A stretch of 64,000 nt of DNA, taken from contig NZ_FNRD01000009.1 in the NCBI RefSeq assembly GCF_900107635.1, positions 1-64,000 on the forward strand. Reading direction: 5' to 3'. Shown here in pieces: positions 34,909 to 44,222 of this stretch. The translations under genes were made by a program, and so were the position numbers. Origin of the DNA: Flavobacterium gillisiae (GTDB lineage Bacteria > Bacteroidota > Bacteroidia > Flavobacteriales > Flavobacteriaceae). The notes below the pieces were generated by a model. That model was not told the origin of the DNA and did not search any database. It saw only the letters and a list, made by a program, of their open reading frames with translations. Within the stretch, counting starts at the first letter, position 1. Each line of letters starts with the position of its first letter.

Positions 34909-37881
34909 TTAGCCAACCAAATTAATGATCTTACCGGGCACAATAATCACTTTATTTGGTATTCTACCTTCTAATTGTTTTATCGTCCTTTCGTCTTTCA
35001 TGATGATTTCTTCGATTTGATCTTTGGTTAAATCCAAAGGCAATTCGATAGTGAAACGCATTTTTCCATTAAAAGAAACGGGATATTCTTTACTGCTTTC
35101 TATTAAATGTTTCGGTTCGAAAACAGGAAAAGGCACCGTTGCAATAGAACCTTTATTTCCTAATAACGACCATAGCTCTTCGGCAATGTGTGGCGCATAA
35201 GGCGAAATCACGATAGCCAATGGTTCTAGAATAGCGCGAGAATGACAGCCTTGAGTTGACAATTCATTCACACAAATCATAAATTGCGAAACCGAAGTAT
35301 TGAAAGAGAAATTCTCAATATCATCAGCCACTTTTTTAATGGTTTTGTGTAATGTTTTTAAGTTGTCTTTTGTTGGTACTGCATCAGTAACAATCAAATT
35401 GTGTTCGTCAAAATACAAACGACATAGTTTTTTTAAGAATCCAAAAACTCCCGAAATCCCCGCTGTATTCCAAGGTTTCGCTTGTTCTAATGGCCCTAAG
35501 AACATTTCGTACAAACGCAAAGTATCTGCTCCGTATTCATTACAAATGTCATCTGGAGTAACTACATTGTATTTTGATTTAGACATTTTCTCTACTTCGC
35601 GACCTACAATGTATTTACCATTTTCATCACAAATGAATTCAGCATCTTTATAATCTTCTCTCCATTTCTTGAAAGCTTCAATATCCAATTCATCAGATGA
35701 ATTTACCATTGAAACATCCGCGTGAATTTTTCTAAACACCACGTAATCGACTTGTTCTTTTGTCAATCCTCTTTTTAGAAATATTTCTTTGTAGTTGTCC
35801 CAAAGAATGTTTTTATCAGATGTCAAATCTACAGAGCCTTTAAAATAATTTGAAGACATAAATACATCCAGAGCCCCTTCCTTTTCAAATTGAACAGCTT
35901 GATATACAAAAGCACTAGTCCCCAAGATCATTCCTTGATTGATCAATTTCTTGAATGGCTCTTCTGTAGGCGCAAACCCCTTGTCTTTTAAGAATTTATT
36001 CCAAAAACGAGAGTACAACAAGTGACCGGTCGCATGTTCGTTACCACCAATGTACAAATCGACACTTTCCCAATAGGCCAAAGCTTCCTTGCTTGCAAAT
36101 TCGTTTTCATTCTTTGGATCCATATAACGCATCCAGTAAAACGAACTACCTGCCCAACCTGGCATCGTGTTCAGTTCTAAAGGAAATACGGTCAAATGAT
36201 CTACTAAATCAGTATTAACAACTTCATTTTTAGTCGTGTCCCAAGCCCAAACTTCAGCGTTTCCTAAAGGCGGCAAACCATCTTCCGTTGGTAAATACTT
36301 TTCTACTTCTGGTAGTACAATTGGTAAATGCGTTGCATCAATCATTTGCGGCAAGCCATTTACATAATAAACAGGAAACGGTTCTCCCCAGTATCTTTGA
36401 CGAGAGAAAACAGCATCACGCAAACGGTAATTTGTTTTCCCTTTCCCTTGATTTATTTTTTCTAAGGCTTCAATTGCTTTGTAGGTTCCTTCTTTATATC
36501 CTAATCCGTTTAAGAAATCAGAATCTACTAATTTGAAACCGTCTTTAGATCCAAAAGCCGCTTCTGAAATGTCTTTATCAAAAATATTTTTGATTGCTGG
36601 CATTCCGCTTTGTCCTTTGAAGAAATTGGCAAAAGCATAATCTCTTTCATCTCCGCAAGGAACAGCCATAACAGCTCCAGTTCCATAACCAGCCAAAACA
36701 TAATCTCCTATCCAAACCGGAATAGGTTCTTTTGTAAAAGGATGCTCAGCATACGCTCCTGTAAACACTCCTGAAATGGTTTTGACGTCAGCCATACGCT
36801 CTCTTTCAGAACGTTTTGACGTTTTCTCTATATAATTGCTAATCGCTTCTTTTTGTTCTGGAGTCGTAATTTGGGCAACTAATTCATGTTCTGGTGCCAA
36901 GGTCATAAACGTAACTCCAAAAATAGTATCAGGACGCGTTGTGAAAACCGCAATTTTCGCTTCTGAATTCTGAATATTAAATTCGACTGTAGCGCCAAAT
37001 GATTTCCCGATCCAATTTCTCTGACTTTCTTTGATGCTTTCGCTCCAGTCAATATCATTTAGTCCTTGCAACAAACGTTCCGCATAAGCAGAGATACGCA
37101 TACTCCATTGCGTCATTTTTTTACGAACCACGGTGAATCCACCACGTTCCGAAACTCCGTTTACGATTTCGTCATTTGCCAAAACTGTTCCTAATCCTGG
37201 ACACCAGTTCACTTCAGTCTCCGCTAAATAAGTCAATCTGTATTGCAACAGAACTTTCTCCTGCTGCTCTTTTGCGAAAGCGTTCCATTCACTTGACGTA
37301 AAAGGCGCTATAGCATCATCACAAACGGCATTGACTGTAGCGTTTCCTGATTTCTCAAAAATAGCCACCAAGGTTGAAATATCTTCCGCCTTATCATTGT
37401 CTTTGTTGTACCAAGAATTAAATAATTGGATAAAAATCCATTGCGTATGTTTGTAATAATCTGGATTAGACGTGCGCACTTCCCTACTCCAATCGAATGA
37501 AAACCCAATTTTGTCGAGTTGCTTTCTATATCCAGCTATTTTATTTCCTTCTTTATCATAACCACCATCAATATTCACTGAAGTAGTATCCTCCGGACGC
37601 TGCCCAGTTTGAATCGCATACTGTTCAGCTGGCAATCCAAAACTGTCATAACCCATTGGGTGTAAAACATTAAAACCTTGATGTCTTTTATATCTCGCAT
37701 ATACATCAGATGCAATATATCCCAGAGGATGTCCTACGTGCAGCCCTGCTCCTGATGGATAAGGGAACATATCTAACACATAATGTTTTGGTTTCTCAGA
37801 GTTATTTACAGCAGCAAAAGTTTGATTTTCTGCCCAATATTTTTGCCATTTGGCTTCTATCTCGTTCGGATTGTATTTCAT
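34909..37881 (-). CDS. leuS: Leucyl-tRNA synthetase
   Basis: 990 residues. Class I synthetase with HVGHPLGY (HIGH motif), a CP1 editing domain (about 300-480, TTRPDTIFGVTFM) and the KMSKS loop MSKSKYNVV. It is longer than E. coli LeuRS, mainly through an insertion near 165-205 before the NWCPGLGTVLANDE block, as in other Bacteroidota. Charges tRNA-Leu and edits misacylated norvaline or isoleucine. A single gene with its own -7 elements upstream (37945-37952 and 37890-37897). Confidence 0.97.
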   Translation of the reverse strand: MKYNPNEIEAKWQKYWAENQTFAAVNNSEKPKHYVLDMFPYPSGAGLHVGHPLGYIASDVYARYKRHQGFNVLHPMGYDSFGLPAEQYAIQTGQRPEDTTSVNIDGGYDKEGNKIAGYRKQLDKIGFSFDWSREVRTSNPDYYKHTQWIFIQLFNSWYNKDNDKAEDISTLVAIFEKSGNATVNAVCDDAIAPFTSSEWNAFAKEQQEKVLLQYRLTYLAETEVNWCPGLGTVLANDEIVNGVSERGGFTVVRKKMTQWSMRISAYAERLLQGLNDIDWSESIKESQRNWIGKSFGATVEFNIQNSEAKIAVFTTRPDTIFGVTFMTLAPEHELVAQITTPEQKEAISNYIEKTSKRSERERMADVKTISGVFTGAYAEHPFTKEPIPVWIGDYVLAGYGTGAVMAVPCGDERDYAFANFFKGQSGMPAIKNIFDKDISEAAFGSKDGFKLVDSDFLNGLGYKEGTYKAIEALEKINQGKGKTNYRLRDAVFSRQRYWGEPFPVYYVNGLPQMIDATHLPIVLPEVEKYLPTEDGLPPLGNAEVWAWDTTKNEVVNTDLVDHLTVFPLELNTMPGWAGSSFYWMRYMDPKNENEFASKEALAYWESVDLYIGGNEHATGHLLYSRFWNKFLKDKGFAPTEEPFKKLINQGMILGTSAFVYQAVQFEKEGALDVFMSSNYFKGSVDLTSDKNILWDNYKEIFLKRGLTKEQVDYVVFRKIHADVSMVNSSDELDIEAFKKWREDYKDAEFICDENGKYIVGREVEKMSKSKYNVVTPDDICNEYGADTLRLYEMFLGPLEQAKPWNTAGISGVFGFLKKLCRLYFDEHNLIVTDAVPTKDNLKTLHKTIKKVADDIENFSFNTSVSQFMICVNELSTQGCHSRAILEPLAIVISPYAPHIAEELWSLLGNKGSIATVPFPVFEPKHLIESSKEYPVSFNGKMRFTIELPLDLTKDQIEEIIMKDERTIKQLEGRIPNKVIIVPGKIINLVG

Positions 37882-37944
37882 TTAGGTGACAAAGTTACAA
37901 AGTGACAAAGTTTCTTAGACTTTCACTCCTGAATTATAAAGTTG

Positions 37945-37952
37945 CAAATTTA
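37945..37952 (-). promoter_or_regulatory. Candidate leuS -7 element
   Basis: The exact TAAATTTG lies 64 bp before the start. Another exact match (TAACTTTG, 37890-37897) lies too near the ATG to be likely. Confidence 0.4.
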
Positions 37953-38042
37953 CGTTTATTGTACGAAAATTGAAACTTTGGACGTTATTAACTTCATATA
38001 AAGAAATTCTTTATTATTTTTACCCCATAATTAAAGTAAACT

Positions 38043-38918
38043 ATGAGTTCTTCATTTGATAGGTTTCAAAAACGCAGGTTAATTTCCTCTTATTTCTCGG
38101 TTGTTCTAAGTGTATTCTTAGTATTATTCCTATTGGGAATATTAGGCCTTTTTATTATAAATTCTAAAAAACTAGCTGACGATTTTAAAGAAAAAATTGC
38201 CATGACGGTATTTTTCAAAAACGAAGCAAACGATAGCATTCTAAAAGCTTTTGGAGGTGAATTAAAAGTTGCACCCTATGCAAAATCTACGGTTTATGTA
38301 ACTAAAGAACAGGCTGCAAAACAACATACAGACATAATAGGCGAAGACTTTATGACATTTTTGGGCGAAAATCCATTGCAAAACTCATTCGACATTCACC
38401 TAAAAGCAGATTATGTTGAAAAGGATTCCATTGCTAAAGTGGAGAAAAAATTACGACTAAACCCTATGATCTCCGATATTGTTTATGATAAGCAATTAGT
38501 GAATTTAGTAAATGATAATATTAAGAAAGTGAGTATGTGGATTTTAATAATCAGCGGATTCCTGACTTTCATAGCTGTTTTATTAATCAACAGTTCTTTG
38601 CGACTGTCGATTCACTCTAACCGATTTATCATTAAAACCATGCAAATGGTGGGCGCGACAAAATCATTTATCAGAAAACCGTTTGTTATGCGCAGCATCA
38701 AACTAGGAATGCTAGGTGCTACTTTAGCTATACTTGCTTTGATTGGTGTATTAATTTATGTTGAAACTAGCTTTCCTGATTTAGGAATTCTTGACAACAA
38801 AATTCTTATCGCAGGTGTTTTATTAGCCGTCTTAGGAATTGGCATTTTGATTACTTGGATAAGTACTCACTTTGCGACACAGAAATTCTTGAATTTAAGA
38901 ACAGACGATTTGTATTAA
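38043..38918 (+). CDS. ftsX: Cell-division ABC permease FtsX
   Basis: 291 residues. Four membrane helices (about 20-43, 167-188, 222-243, 257-278) and an extracellular loop between the first two, as in FtsX. With FtsE it drives division-site peptidoglycan hydrolysis; no ftsE lies nearby. First gene of a plus-strand run with DUF3098, uppP, truB and a small envelope protein. Confidence 0.92.
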   Translation: MSSSFDRFQKRRLISSYFSVVLSVFLVLFLLGILGLFIINSKKLADDFKEKIAMTVFFKNEANDSILKAFGGELKVAPYAKSTVYVTKEQAAKQHTDIIGEDFMTFLGENPLQNSFDIHLKADYVEKDSIAKVEKKLRLNPMISDIVYDKQLVNLVNDNIKKVSMWILIISGFLTFIAVLLINSSLRLSIHSNRFIIKTMQMVGATKSFIRKPFVMRSIKLGMLGATLAILALIGVLIYVETSFPDLGILDNKILIAGVLLAVLGIGILITWISTHFATQKFLNLRTDDLY

Positions 38919-38954
38919 TTTTGATTTCAGAATTTAAAAAGTAAAAAAGCATAA

Positions 38955-39197
38955 ATGGACGATAAAGACACAAAACAAGATTTTCTTTTTGGAAAAATAA
39001 ACTATACCATTTTACTAATTGGTATTGGAGTAATTGCTCTAGGATTCATTCTAATGTCAGGCGGAGGAAGTGATGACCCTAATGTATATAGCGATGCTAT
39101 TTTTAATTTTAGAAGAATTCGTCTCGCTCCAACAACCGTTTTAATTGGTTTTGGAATTACAGTGTACGCTATACTAAAAAATCCAAAGAAAGCATAA
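38955..39197 (+). CDS. DUF3098 small membrane protein
   Basis: 80 residues. Two membrane helices (about 18-36 and 57-74) are joined by a loop with SGGGSDDPNVYSDAIFNFRR, the DUF3098 signature. Function unknown; it regularly sits between ftsX and uppP in Flavobacteria. Its stop immediately precedes the uppP ATG, so it is translationally linked. Confidence 0.88.
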   Translation: MDDKDTKQDFLFGKINYTILLIGIGVIALGFILMSGGGSDDPNVYSDAIFNFRRIRLAPTTVLIGFGITVYAILKNPKKA

Positions 39198-39983
39198 ATG
39201 AATACATTACAAGCTATTGTCCTTGCTATTATCGAAGGGATTACTGAATTTTTACCCGTTTCTTCTACTGGACATATGATTATCGCTTCTTCCTTTTTTG
39301 GGATTGCAAGTGATGATTTTACAAAACTTTTTACCATTGTAATTCAATTGGGAGCTATTCTCTCGGTTGTGGTTTTGTATTTCAAACGTTTCTTTCAGAC
39401 TTGGGATTTCTATTTTAAATTGTTTGTTGCTTTTATTCCTGCTGTAGTTTTAGGATTATTATTCAGCGATATGATAGATGAATTATTAGAAAGCCCTGTC
39501 ACGGTTGCCGTTTCTCTTTTACTTGGTGGTATTGTTTTACTAAAAGTAGACGATTGGTTCAATCATTCAGAGGATACTAAAGTCACCTACCTAAAAGCAT
39601 TTAAAATTGGTTTATACCAATGTTTAGCAATGGTTCCCGGAGTTTCTAGGAGTGGCGCAAGCATCGTGGGTGGAATGTCTCAAAAACTAGCCCGTACATC
39701 GGCAGCTGAATTTTCATTCTTTCTTGCCGTTCCTACTATGTTTGGTGCAACTGCAAAAAAATGTTACGACTATTACAAAGATGGTTTTGTCTTGACTCAT
39801 GACCAAATCAATTTATTGATTATAGGTAACGTTATCGCTTTTATAGTGGCGCTTTTAGCTATTAAAAGTTTTATCGGATTTTTAAGTAAAAAAGGGTTTA
39901 AAGTATTTGGTTATTACCGAATTGCTGCCGGAATTATTTTACTGATTATTCATTTTTTCATTCATCCCCTGACTATCATTTAA
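39198..39983 (+). CDS. uppP: Undecaprenyl-diphosphate phosphatase
   Basis: 261 residues, about eight membrane helices. Both BacA/UppP signatures are present: [14 protein letters not shown] (13-26) and PGVSRSGAS in the middle. Recycles undecaprenyl diphosphate to the lipid carrier used for peptidoglycan and other glycans; also confers bacitracin tolerance. The stop overlaps the truB start by 1 nt. Confidence 0.97.
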   Translation: MNTLQAIVLAIIEGITEFLPVSSTGHMIIASSFFGIASDDFTKLFTIVIQLGAILSVVVLYFKRFFQTWDFYFKLFVAFIPAVVLGLLFSDMIDELLESPVTVAVSLLLGGIVLLKVDDWFNHSEDTKVTYLKAFKIGLYQCLAMVPGVSRSGASIVGGMSQKLARTSAAEFSFFLAVPTMFGATAKKCYDYYKDGFVLTHDQINLLIIGNVIAFIVALLAIKSFIGFLSKKGFKVFGYYRIAAGIILLIIHFFIHPLTII

Positions 39984-40678
39984 TGACAGACGAAGACTAC
40001 TTAAACGGACAAATTTTATTGATTGACAAGCCTTTGAATTGGACTTCCTTTCAGGCGGTAAATAAATTAAAATATGCGCTGATTAACAAATTGGGACTTC
40101 CTAAAAAATTTAAAATTGGTCATGCAGGAACTTTAGATCCGCTTGCTACAGGTTTGCTTTTAGTTTGCACTGGAAAATTCACTAAACGAATTACAGAACT
40201 TCAAGGTCAAGCCAAAGAATATACTGGGACTTTTTTTATTGGAGCCACAACTCCGTCCTACGATTTAGAAACTGAAATAGACGAGACATTCCCTACTTCA
40301 CATATAGACGAAGTATTAATTCATGAAACGGTAAAGCAGTTTTTAGGAGAAATAGACCAAATTCCGCCTATTTATTCTGCGATAAAAAAAGAAGGCGTTA
40401 GACTATACGAACATGCACGTGCAGGTAACACCGTAGAAATCGCATCTAGAAAAACTACCATTCACGAATTTGAAATAACCAGAATTGCACTTCCTGAAAT
40501 TGATTTCAGAGTAGTTTGCAGCAAAGGTACCTACATCCGTTCTTTAGCTTTTGATTTTGGAAAGGCAATGAATTCAGGATCTCATTTGACGGCCTTGCGC
40601 CGTACAAAAATTGGAGACTATGATGTGAAAGATGCTGTGGATGTTGTTGTATTCGAAGATAATTTAGAATCAAAATAA
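39983..40678 (+). CDS. truB: tRNA pseudouridine-55 synthase TruB
   Basis: 231 residues, shorter than E. coli TruB because a C-terminal PUA domain is lacking. The catalytic aspartate is Asp52 in HAGTLDPLATGLL. Other family blocks: GQAKEYTG, IPPIYSAIKKEG and CSKGTYIRSLA. Converts U55 in the T-loop of tRNAs. Overlaps the uppP stop by one base, indicating coupling. Confidence 0.96.
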   Translation: MTDEDYLNGQILLIDKPLNWTSFQAVNKLKYALINKLGLPKKFKIGHAGTLDPLATGLLLVCTGKFTKRITELQGQAKEYTGTFFIGATTPSYDLETEIDETFPTSHIDEVLIHETVKQFLGEIDQIPPIYSAIKKEGVRLYEHARAGNTVEIASRKTTIHEFEITRIALPEIDFRVVCSKGTYIRSLAFDFGKAMNSGSHLTALRRTKIGDYDVKDAVDVVVFEDNLESK

Positions 40679-40685
40679 TCCTATT

Positions 40686-41216
40686 TTGAAACGTCTAAAA
40701 ACGATATTATTCGCACTATTTTTTTGCGGAAGTCTTTTTGCTCAAGACAAGAAAATCACTTATACTCAATTTGACGTCACTGTAGCCTTCACCGGCAATC
40801 CTAACAGAGGAGAAGTTGATCCTTACACTAACACAAAAGAATCTTGGTTCCTTCCCGACGGTATTGGATCAAAATTAGGCTATGGTCTACGCTATAAAAA
40901 GTGGGTTGGATTAGGAATTCATGGAGGATTGAACTGGGATTGGTCAAACAAATTAGTAGTCGCTCCCGTTTTTGCCAATTTTAGATTAAGTCCAAAAATA
41001 GGTGAAGAAACCAGAATTACACTCCAACTTGGACTTGGAAAAGCAATTGCATTAGGTCGCGGCAACTTAACTGGCGATTACAAAAAAATTAGCCTCGGGA
41101 TACAAAACGACGATGACATTGTTCTTTTTATTGAAGTAAACCACTATGATTTTCCAATCAACAATCAAAGAGATTCAGGAAATATAAGTTTAGGGATTTC
41201 CTTAATCAGCTTCTAA
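40686..41216 (+). CDS. Secreted envelope protein, barrel-like, TTG start
   Basis: 176 residues. The N-terminus is a good signal peptide (about 19 residues, ends SLFAQ) and demands the TTG at 40686 as start, as no ATG gives it. The mature part alternates polar and hydrophobic residues like a small outer-membrane beta-barrel and ends SLGISLISF. Family not recognised. It starts 7 nt after truB and ends the ftsX run. Outer-membrane location is inference. Confidence 0.7.
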   Translation: MKRLKTILFALFFCGSLFAQDKKITYTQFDVTVAFTGNPNRGEVDPYTNTKESWFLPDGIGSKLGYGLRYKKWVGLGIHGGLNWDWSNKLVVAPVFANFRLSPKIGEETRITLQLGLGKAIALGRGNLTGDYKKISLGIQNDDDIVLFIEVNHYDFPINNQRDSGNISLGISLISF

Positions 41217-41223
41217 AATACAG

Positions 41224-41841
41224 TTATTCTTCTTCTTTGTCCAAGTCAAGCATCATCCAAATAATTTCTTCTTGCGAAGACAAGCCTTTATCATGTAAGT
41301 ACCACAATTGCAAATCGGTTTTTGCCGTTTCATCAATAGCGCCGTGTTCTTTTTTATAATTCGCAATTAAATCAGTGGCTCCTTTAGGTCGAGGTCCCCA
41401 ATGTGCCAGTCCGCCACCTGTTTCTCTACTAATAACGATAAGTTTAGGGATCGCTTTGCCTTTGTTAGTTAAAAACAAATTCATTAACTCTTCATTTTCA
41501 TCACGCAAAACAATTTTCATCTCTATTTTTCCATCAGAGGCAGCGACCATTTTATCAAATACAGGAAGTAGTTGCGCTGCATCACCGCACCAGCCTTCAG
41601 AAATAACCAACCAAATGTAATCGTTTTTTAAGGATTCCAATTTTTGAGCATTCTCTTGCGGTATCTTTAAGGTCTTTTCTAAACGATTCATACGCGTCTC
41701 ATTTAGATGGCTATAATTAGTTAAAGCAGCTGACTGCTCATTACCGGTAGATTTATCGTCCTTTAATAAATCTGAAACTAATTTTCTATATTCGGAATAG
41801 GAATGACTGTTGAATAATGCTTTAGCAATCGATTTTCTCAT
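41224..41841 (-). CDS. Thioredoxin-fold protein with single active-site Cys
   Basis: 205 residues, no signal peptide. Thioredoxin fold around WCGDAAQLLP, with one Cys where thioredoxin has CxxC, and a cis-Pro region IPKLIV. A helical N-terminal part of about 70 residues precedes it. Loss of the resolving Cys means it is unlikely to be a disulfide oxidoreductase; it may be a thiol-binding or glutathione-like enzyme. Convergent with the preceding gene (gap of 7 nt). Confidence 0.8.
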   Translation of the reverse strand: MRKSIAKALFNSHSYSEYRKLVSDLLKDDKSTGNEQSAALTNYSHLNETRMNRLEKTLKIPQENAQKLESLKNDYIWLVISEGWCGDAAQLLPVFDKMVAASDGKIEMKIVLRDENEELMNLFLTNKGKAIPKLIVISRETGGGLAHWGPRPKGATDLIANYKKEHGAIDETAKTDLQLWYLHDKGLSSQEEIIWMMLDLDKEEE

Positions 41842-41948
41842 GATTTCTCTTTATTTATGTAAAGTTAAAACAATTTAATAATTTTTAACATGACAAAAGT
41901 CACTTAAAAAGAAGCAAAATAGTAATTTTAGAACAAATAAATAAGGAA

Positions 41949-42728
41949 ATGGATTTCAATTCAAAATCAATTGGGCTTGTACTTTCAGGGGGAGGATCTA
42001 AAGGTATCGCTCATGCAGGTGCGATTAAATTTTTAGAAGAGCAAAACATTCACCCCAATCGAATTGCTGGAACAAGTGCAGGTGCAATCGTAGGTGCAAT
42101 GTATGCCTGGGGAAAGACTCCTGATGAGATTTTAGATTTTTTCAAGTCGGTATACCTGTTTCAGTGGAGGCATTTCACTTTTAAAAAAGCAGGATTGATA
42201 GATTCCGAATCCTTTAAAGAATATTTTCACACTATTTTTAAAGATGCTACGCTTGCAGAATTAAAAATACCTACACAAATAACCGCAACGGACATGGTTA
42301 GAGGAAGGTTAAAAATATTTGAGTCGGAAACAAAAATTAGTGATGCCCTTTTAGCGTCTTCTGCATTTCCTGGAATCATATCGCCTTTTGCAATTAACGG
42401 AGATCTCTATAGTGATGGTGGCATTTTGAATCATTTCCCAACGGATGTATTACAAGGTCAATGTGACAATATCATTGGTGTTTATGTGAGTCCTATTCAA
42501 AAAATAGAAGCCAAAGATTTAAATTCGATAAGAGCAGTAACCACCAGAGCTTTTGATATTCTTTCTGCCAATTCGAACCTGCAAAAATTTAATATCTGTG
42601 AATGGGTAATCGAACCTAAAGAACTTAGCAATTACAGCACTTTTGAAATGAATAAAGCGAAAATGGATACCATTTTTAAGATTGGTTATCAAGCAGCAAA
42701 GACCTCCTTTGAAAAACTAAATTTATAA
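41949..42728 (+). CDS. Patatin-like phospholipase
   Basis: 259 residues. Patatin blocks: oxyanion loop GGGSKG (near 12-17), nucleophile elbow GTSAG (Ser near 43) and the DGG dyad [10 protein letters not shown]. It is of the RssA/YchK short type. Probably hydrolyses phospholipid acyl esters at the cytosolic face; substrate not determined. Confidence 0.9.
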   Translation: MDFNSKSIGLVLSGGGSKGIAHAGAIKFLEEQNIHPNRIAGTSAGAIVGAMYAWGKTPDEILDFFKSVYLFQWRHFTFKKAGLIDSESFKEYFHTIFKDATLAELKIPTQITATDMVRGRLKIFESETKISDALLASSAFPGIISPFAINGDLYSDGGILNHFPTDVLQGQCDNIIGVYVSPIQKIEAKDLNSIRAVTTRAFDILSANSNLQKFNICEWVIEPKELSNYSTFEMNKAKMDTIFKIGYQAAKTSFEKLNL

Positions 42729-42766
42729 AAACTAAGCGACACTATTTCAAAAAAAAAGAATATCAC

Positions 42767-42774
42767 TATATTTG
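42767..42774 (+). promoter_or_regulatory. pyrH -7 element
   Basis: Exact TATATTTG, 23 bp before the pyrH ATG. No strong -33 TTG. Confidence 0.5.
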
Positions 42775-42796
42775 CAGCAAACAACTCAACATACAC

Positions 42797-43504
42797 ATGA
42801 AATACAAAAGAATTCTTCTGAAATTAAGTGGTGAAGCTTTAATGGGCGACAGACAATACGGTATTGACCCAGTAAGATTAGCTGAATATGCCGAAGAAAT
42901 CAAAAAAATTCACGACAAAGGGATAGAAATAGCCATTGTAATAGGTGGTGGAAATATTTTTAGAGGAGTTGCAGGAGCCAGTAATGGAATGGATCGCGTT
43001 CAAGGAGATTACATGGGAATGCTAGCCACAGTTATCAACGGAATGGCTTTGCAAGGTGCATTAGAAGACAAAGGAATGCTTACTCGTTTACAAACTGCTT
43101 TAAAAATCGAAGCTATTGCAGAACCTTATATCAAAAGAAGAGCAGTACGTCACCTTGAGAAAGGTAGAATCGTAATATTTGGCGCTGGAACTGGAAACCC
43201 ATATTTCACAACAGATACCGCAGCAGTTTTACGTGGCGTAGAAATTCACGCGGATGTAATCCTAAAAGGAACACGCGTTGATGGAGTTTATGATTCAGAT
43301 CCTGAAAAAAATGCAAATGCTGTTAAATTTGATTTTATTTCTTTTGACGATGTAATTAGCAAAGGACTGAATGTAATGGATTCCACTGCATTTACATTAA
43401 GCCAAGAAAATAAATTGCCTATCGTTATCTTCGATATGAACAAACAAGGCAATTTATTGAAAATCTGTGAAGGAGAAAACATAGGAACAGTAGTAAATAT
43501 ATAA
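42797..43504 (+). CDS. pyrH: UMP kinase
   Basis: 235 residues, typical. Amino-acid-kinase fold with [30 protein letters not shown] and [10 protein letters not shown] motifs. Phosphorylates UMP to UDP, controlling pyrimidine nucleotide supply. The pyrH-frr pair is a widespread arrangement; here the two are 39 nt apart with a palindromic repeat between them. Confidence 0.97.
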   Translation: MKYKRILLKLSGEALMGDRQYGIDPVRLAEYAEEIKKIHDKGIEIAIVIGGGNIFRGVAGASNGMDRVQGDYMGMLATVINGMALQGALEDKGMLTRLQTALKIEAIAEPYIKRRAVRHLEKGRIVIFGAGTGNPYFTTDTAAVLRGVEIHADVILKGTRVDGVYDSDPEKNANAVKFDFISFDDVISKGLNVMDSTAFTLSQENKLPIVIFDMNKQGNLLKICEGENIGTVVNI

Positions 43505-43536
43505 TCCCCTAAATCCCCGAAGGGGACTTAAAAACT
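43505..43536. repeat. Short palindromic intergenic repeat between pyrH and frr
   Basis: The string contains the hairpin TCCCC-GAA-GGGGA (43514-43526) preceded by CCCCTAAA. I recall this type (CCCCTAAATCCCC...GGGGAC) as recurring in flavobacterial genomes. It fills nearly the entire pyrH-frr gap and could act on mRNA stability. Confidence 0.6.
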
Positions 43537-43543
43537 GGAAATA

Positions 43544-44107
43544 ATGACTGAAGAAATTGAATTTATATTAGATAGTACTAAAGAATCGATGATTGGTTCT
43601 ATTGCCCACTTAGAAAAAGAGTTTCTAAATATTCGTGCAGGAAAAGCATCTCCAGCAATGCTAGGAAGTGTTTTTGTAGATTACTATGGCTCGGCAACTC
43701 CGCTTTCACAAGTGGCAAAACTAAGTGTTCCTGATGCAAGAACCATCACGCTTCAGCCTTTTGAAAGAAACATGCTTCATGCTATTGAAAAAGCAATTAT
43801 GGTAGCAAACATTGGGTTCAACCCAATGAATAATGGTGACTTGATTATTATCAGCGTTCCGCCATTAACAGAAGAAAGAAGACGCGATCTTGCTAAACAA
43901 GCAAAAGTGGAAGCAGAAGATGCAAAAATAGGGGTTCGTAACGCTCGTAAAGATGCCAATTCTGATATCAAAAAATTAGAAAAAGAAGGAACATCTGAAG
44001 ACATTTGTAAAAGTGCCGAAGAAGAAGTTCAAACCTTAACTAATAGTTATATCAAAAAAGTAGATGAACTTCTTGTTCATAAAGAAGCTGAAATTATGAA
44101 AGTGTAA
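43544..44107 (+). CDS. frr: Ribosome recycling factor
   Basis: 187 residues, ordinary length. Three-helix bundle with the RRF signatures NIRAGKASP, SVPDARTITLQPF and ISVPPLTEERR. With EF-G it splits post-termination ribosomes. Follows pyrH. The terminator at 44129 closes the unit. Confidence 0.97.
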   Translation: MTEEIEFILDSTKESMIGSIAHLEKEFLNIRAGKASPAMLGSVFVDYYGSATPLSQVAKLSVPDARTITLQPFERNMLHAIEKAIMVANIGFNPMNNGDLIIISVPPLTEERRRDLAKQAKVEAEDAKIGVRNARKDANSDIKKLEKEGTSEDICKSAEEEVQTLTNSYIKKVDELLVHKEAEIMKV

Positions 44108-44128
44108 CTTTCAATCAAATAATAGTAT

Positions 44129-44164
44129 AATCCGTCCCGTTTACATAGCGAGACGGATTTTCTT
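44129..44164 (+). terminator. Terminator of pyrH-frr
   Basis: The stem AATCCGTC / GACGGATT around a 15-nt loop leads to TTTTCTT. Confidence 0.7.
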
Positions 44165-44222
44165 ATTCTTATTAAATTCATACCATAATGTAATTGTGGC
44201 CGTTTTGTAATAAACCTTTTTT

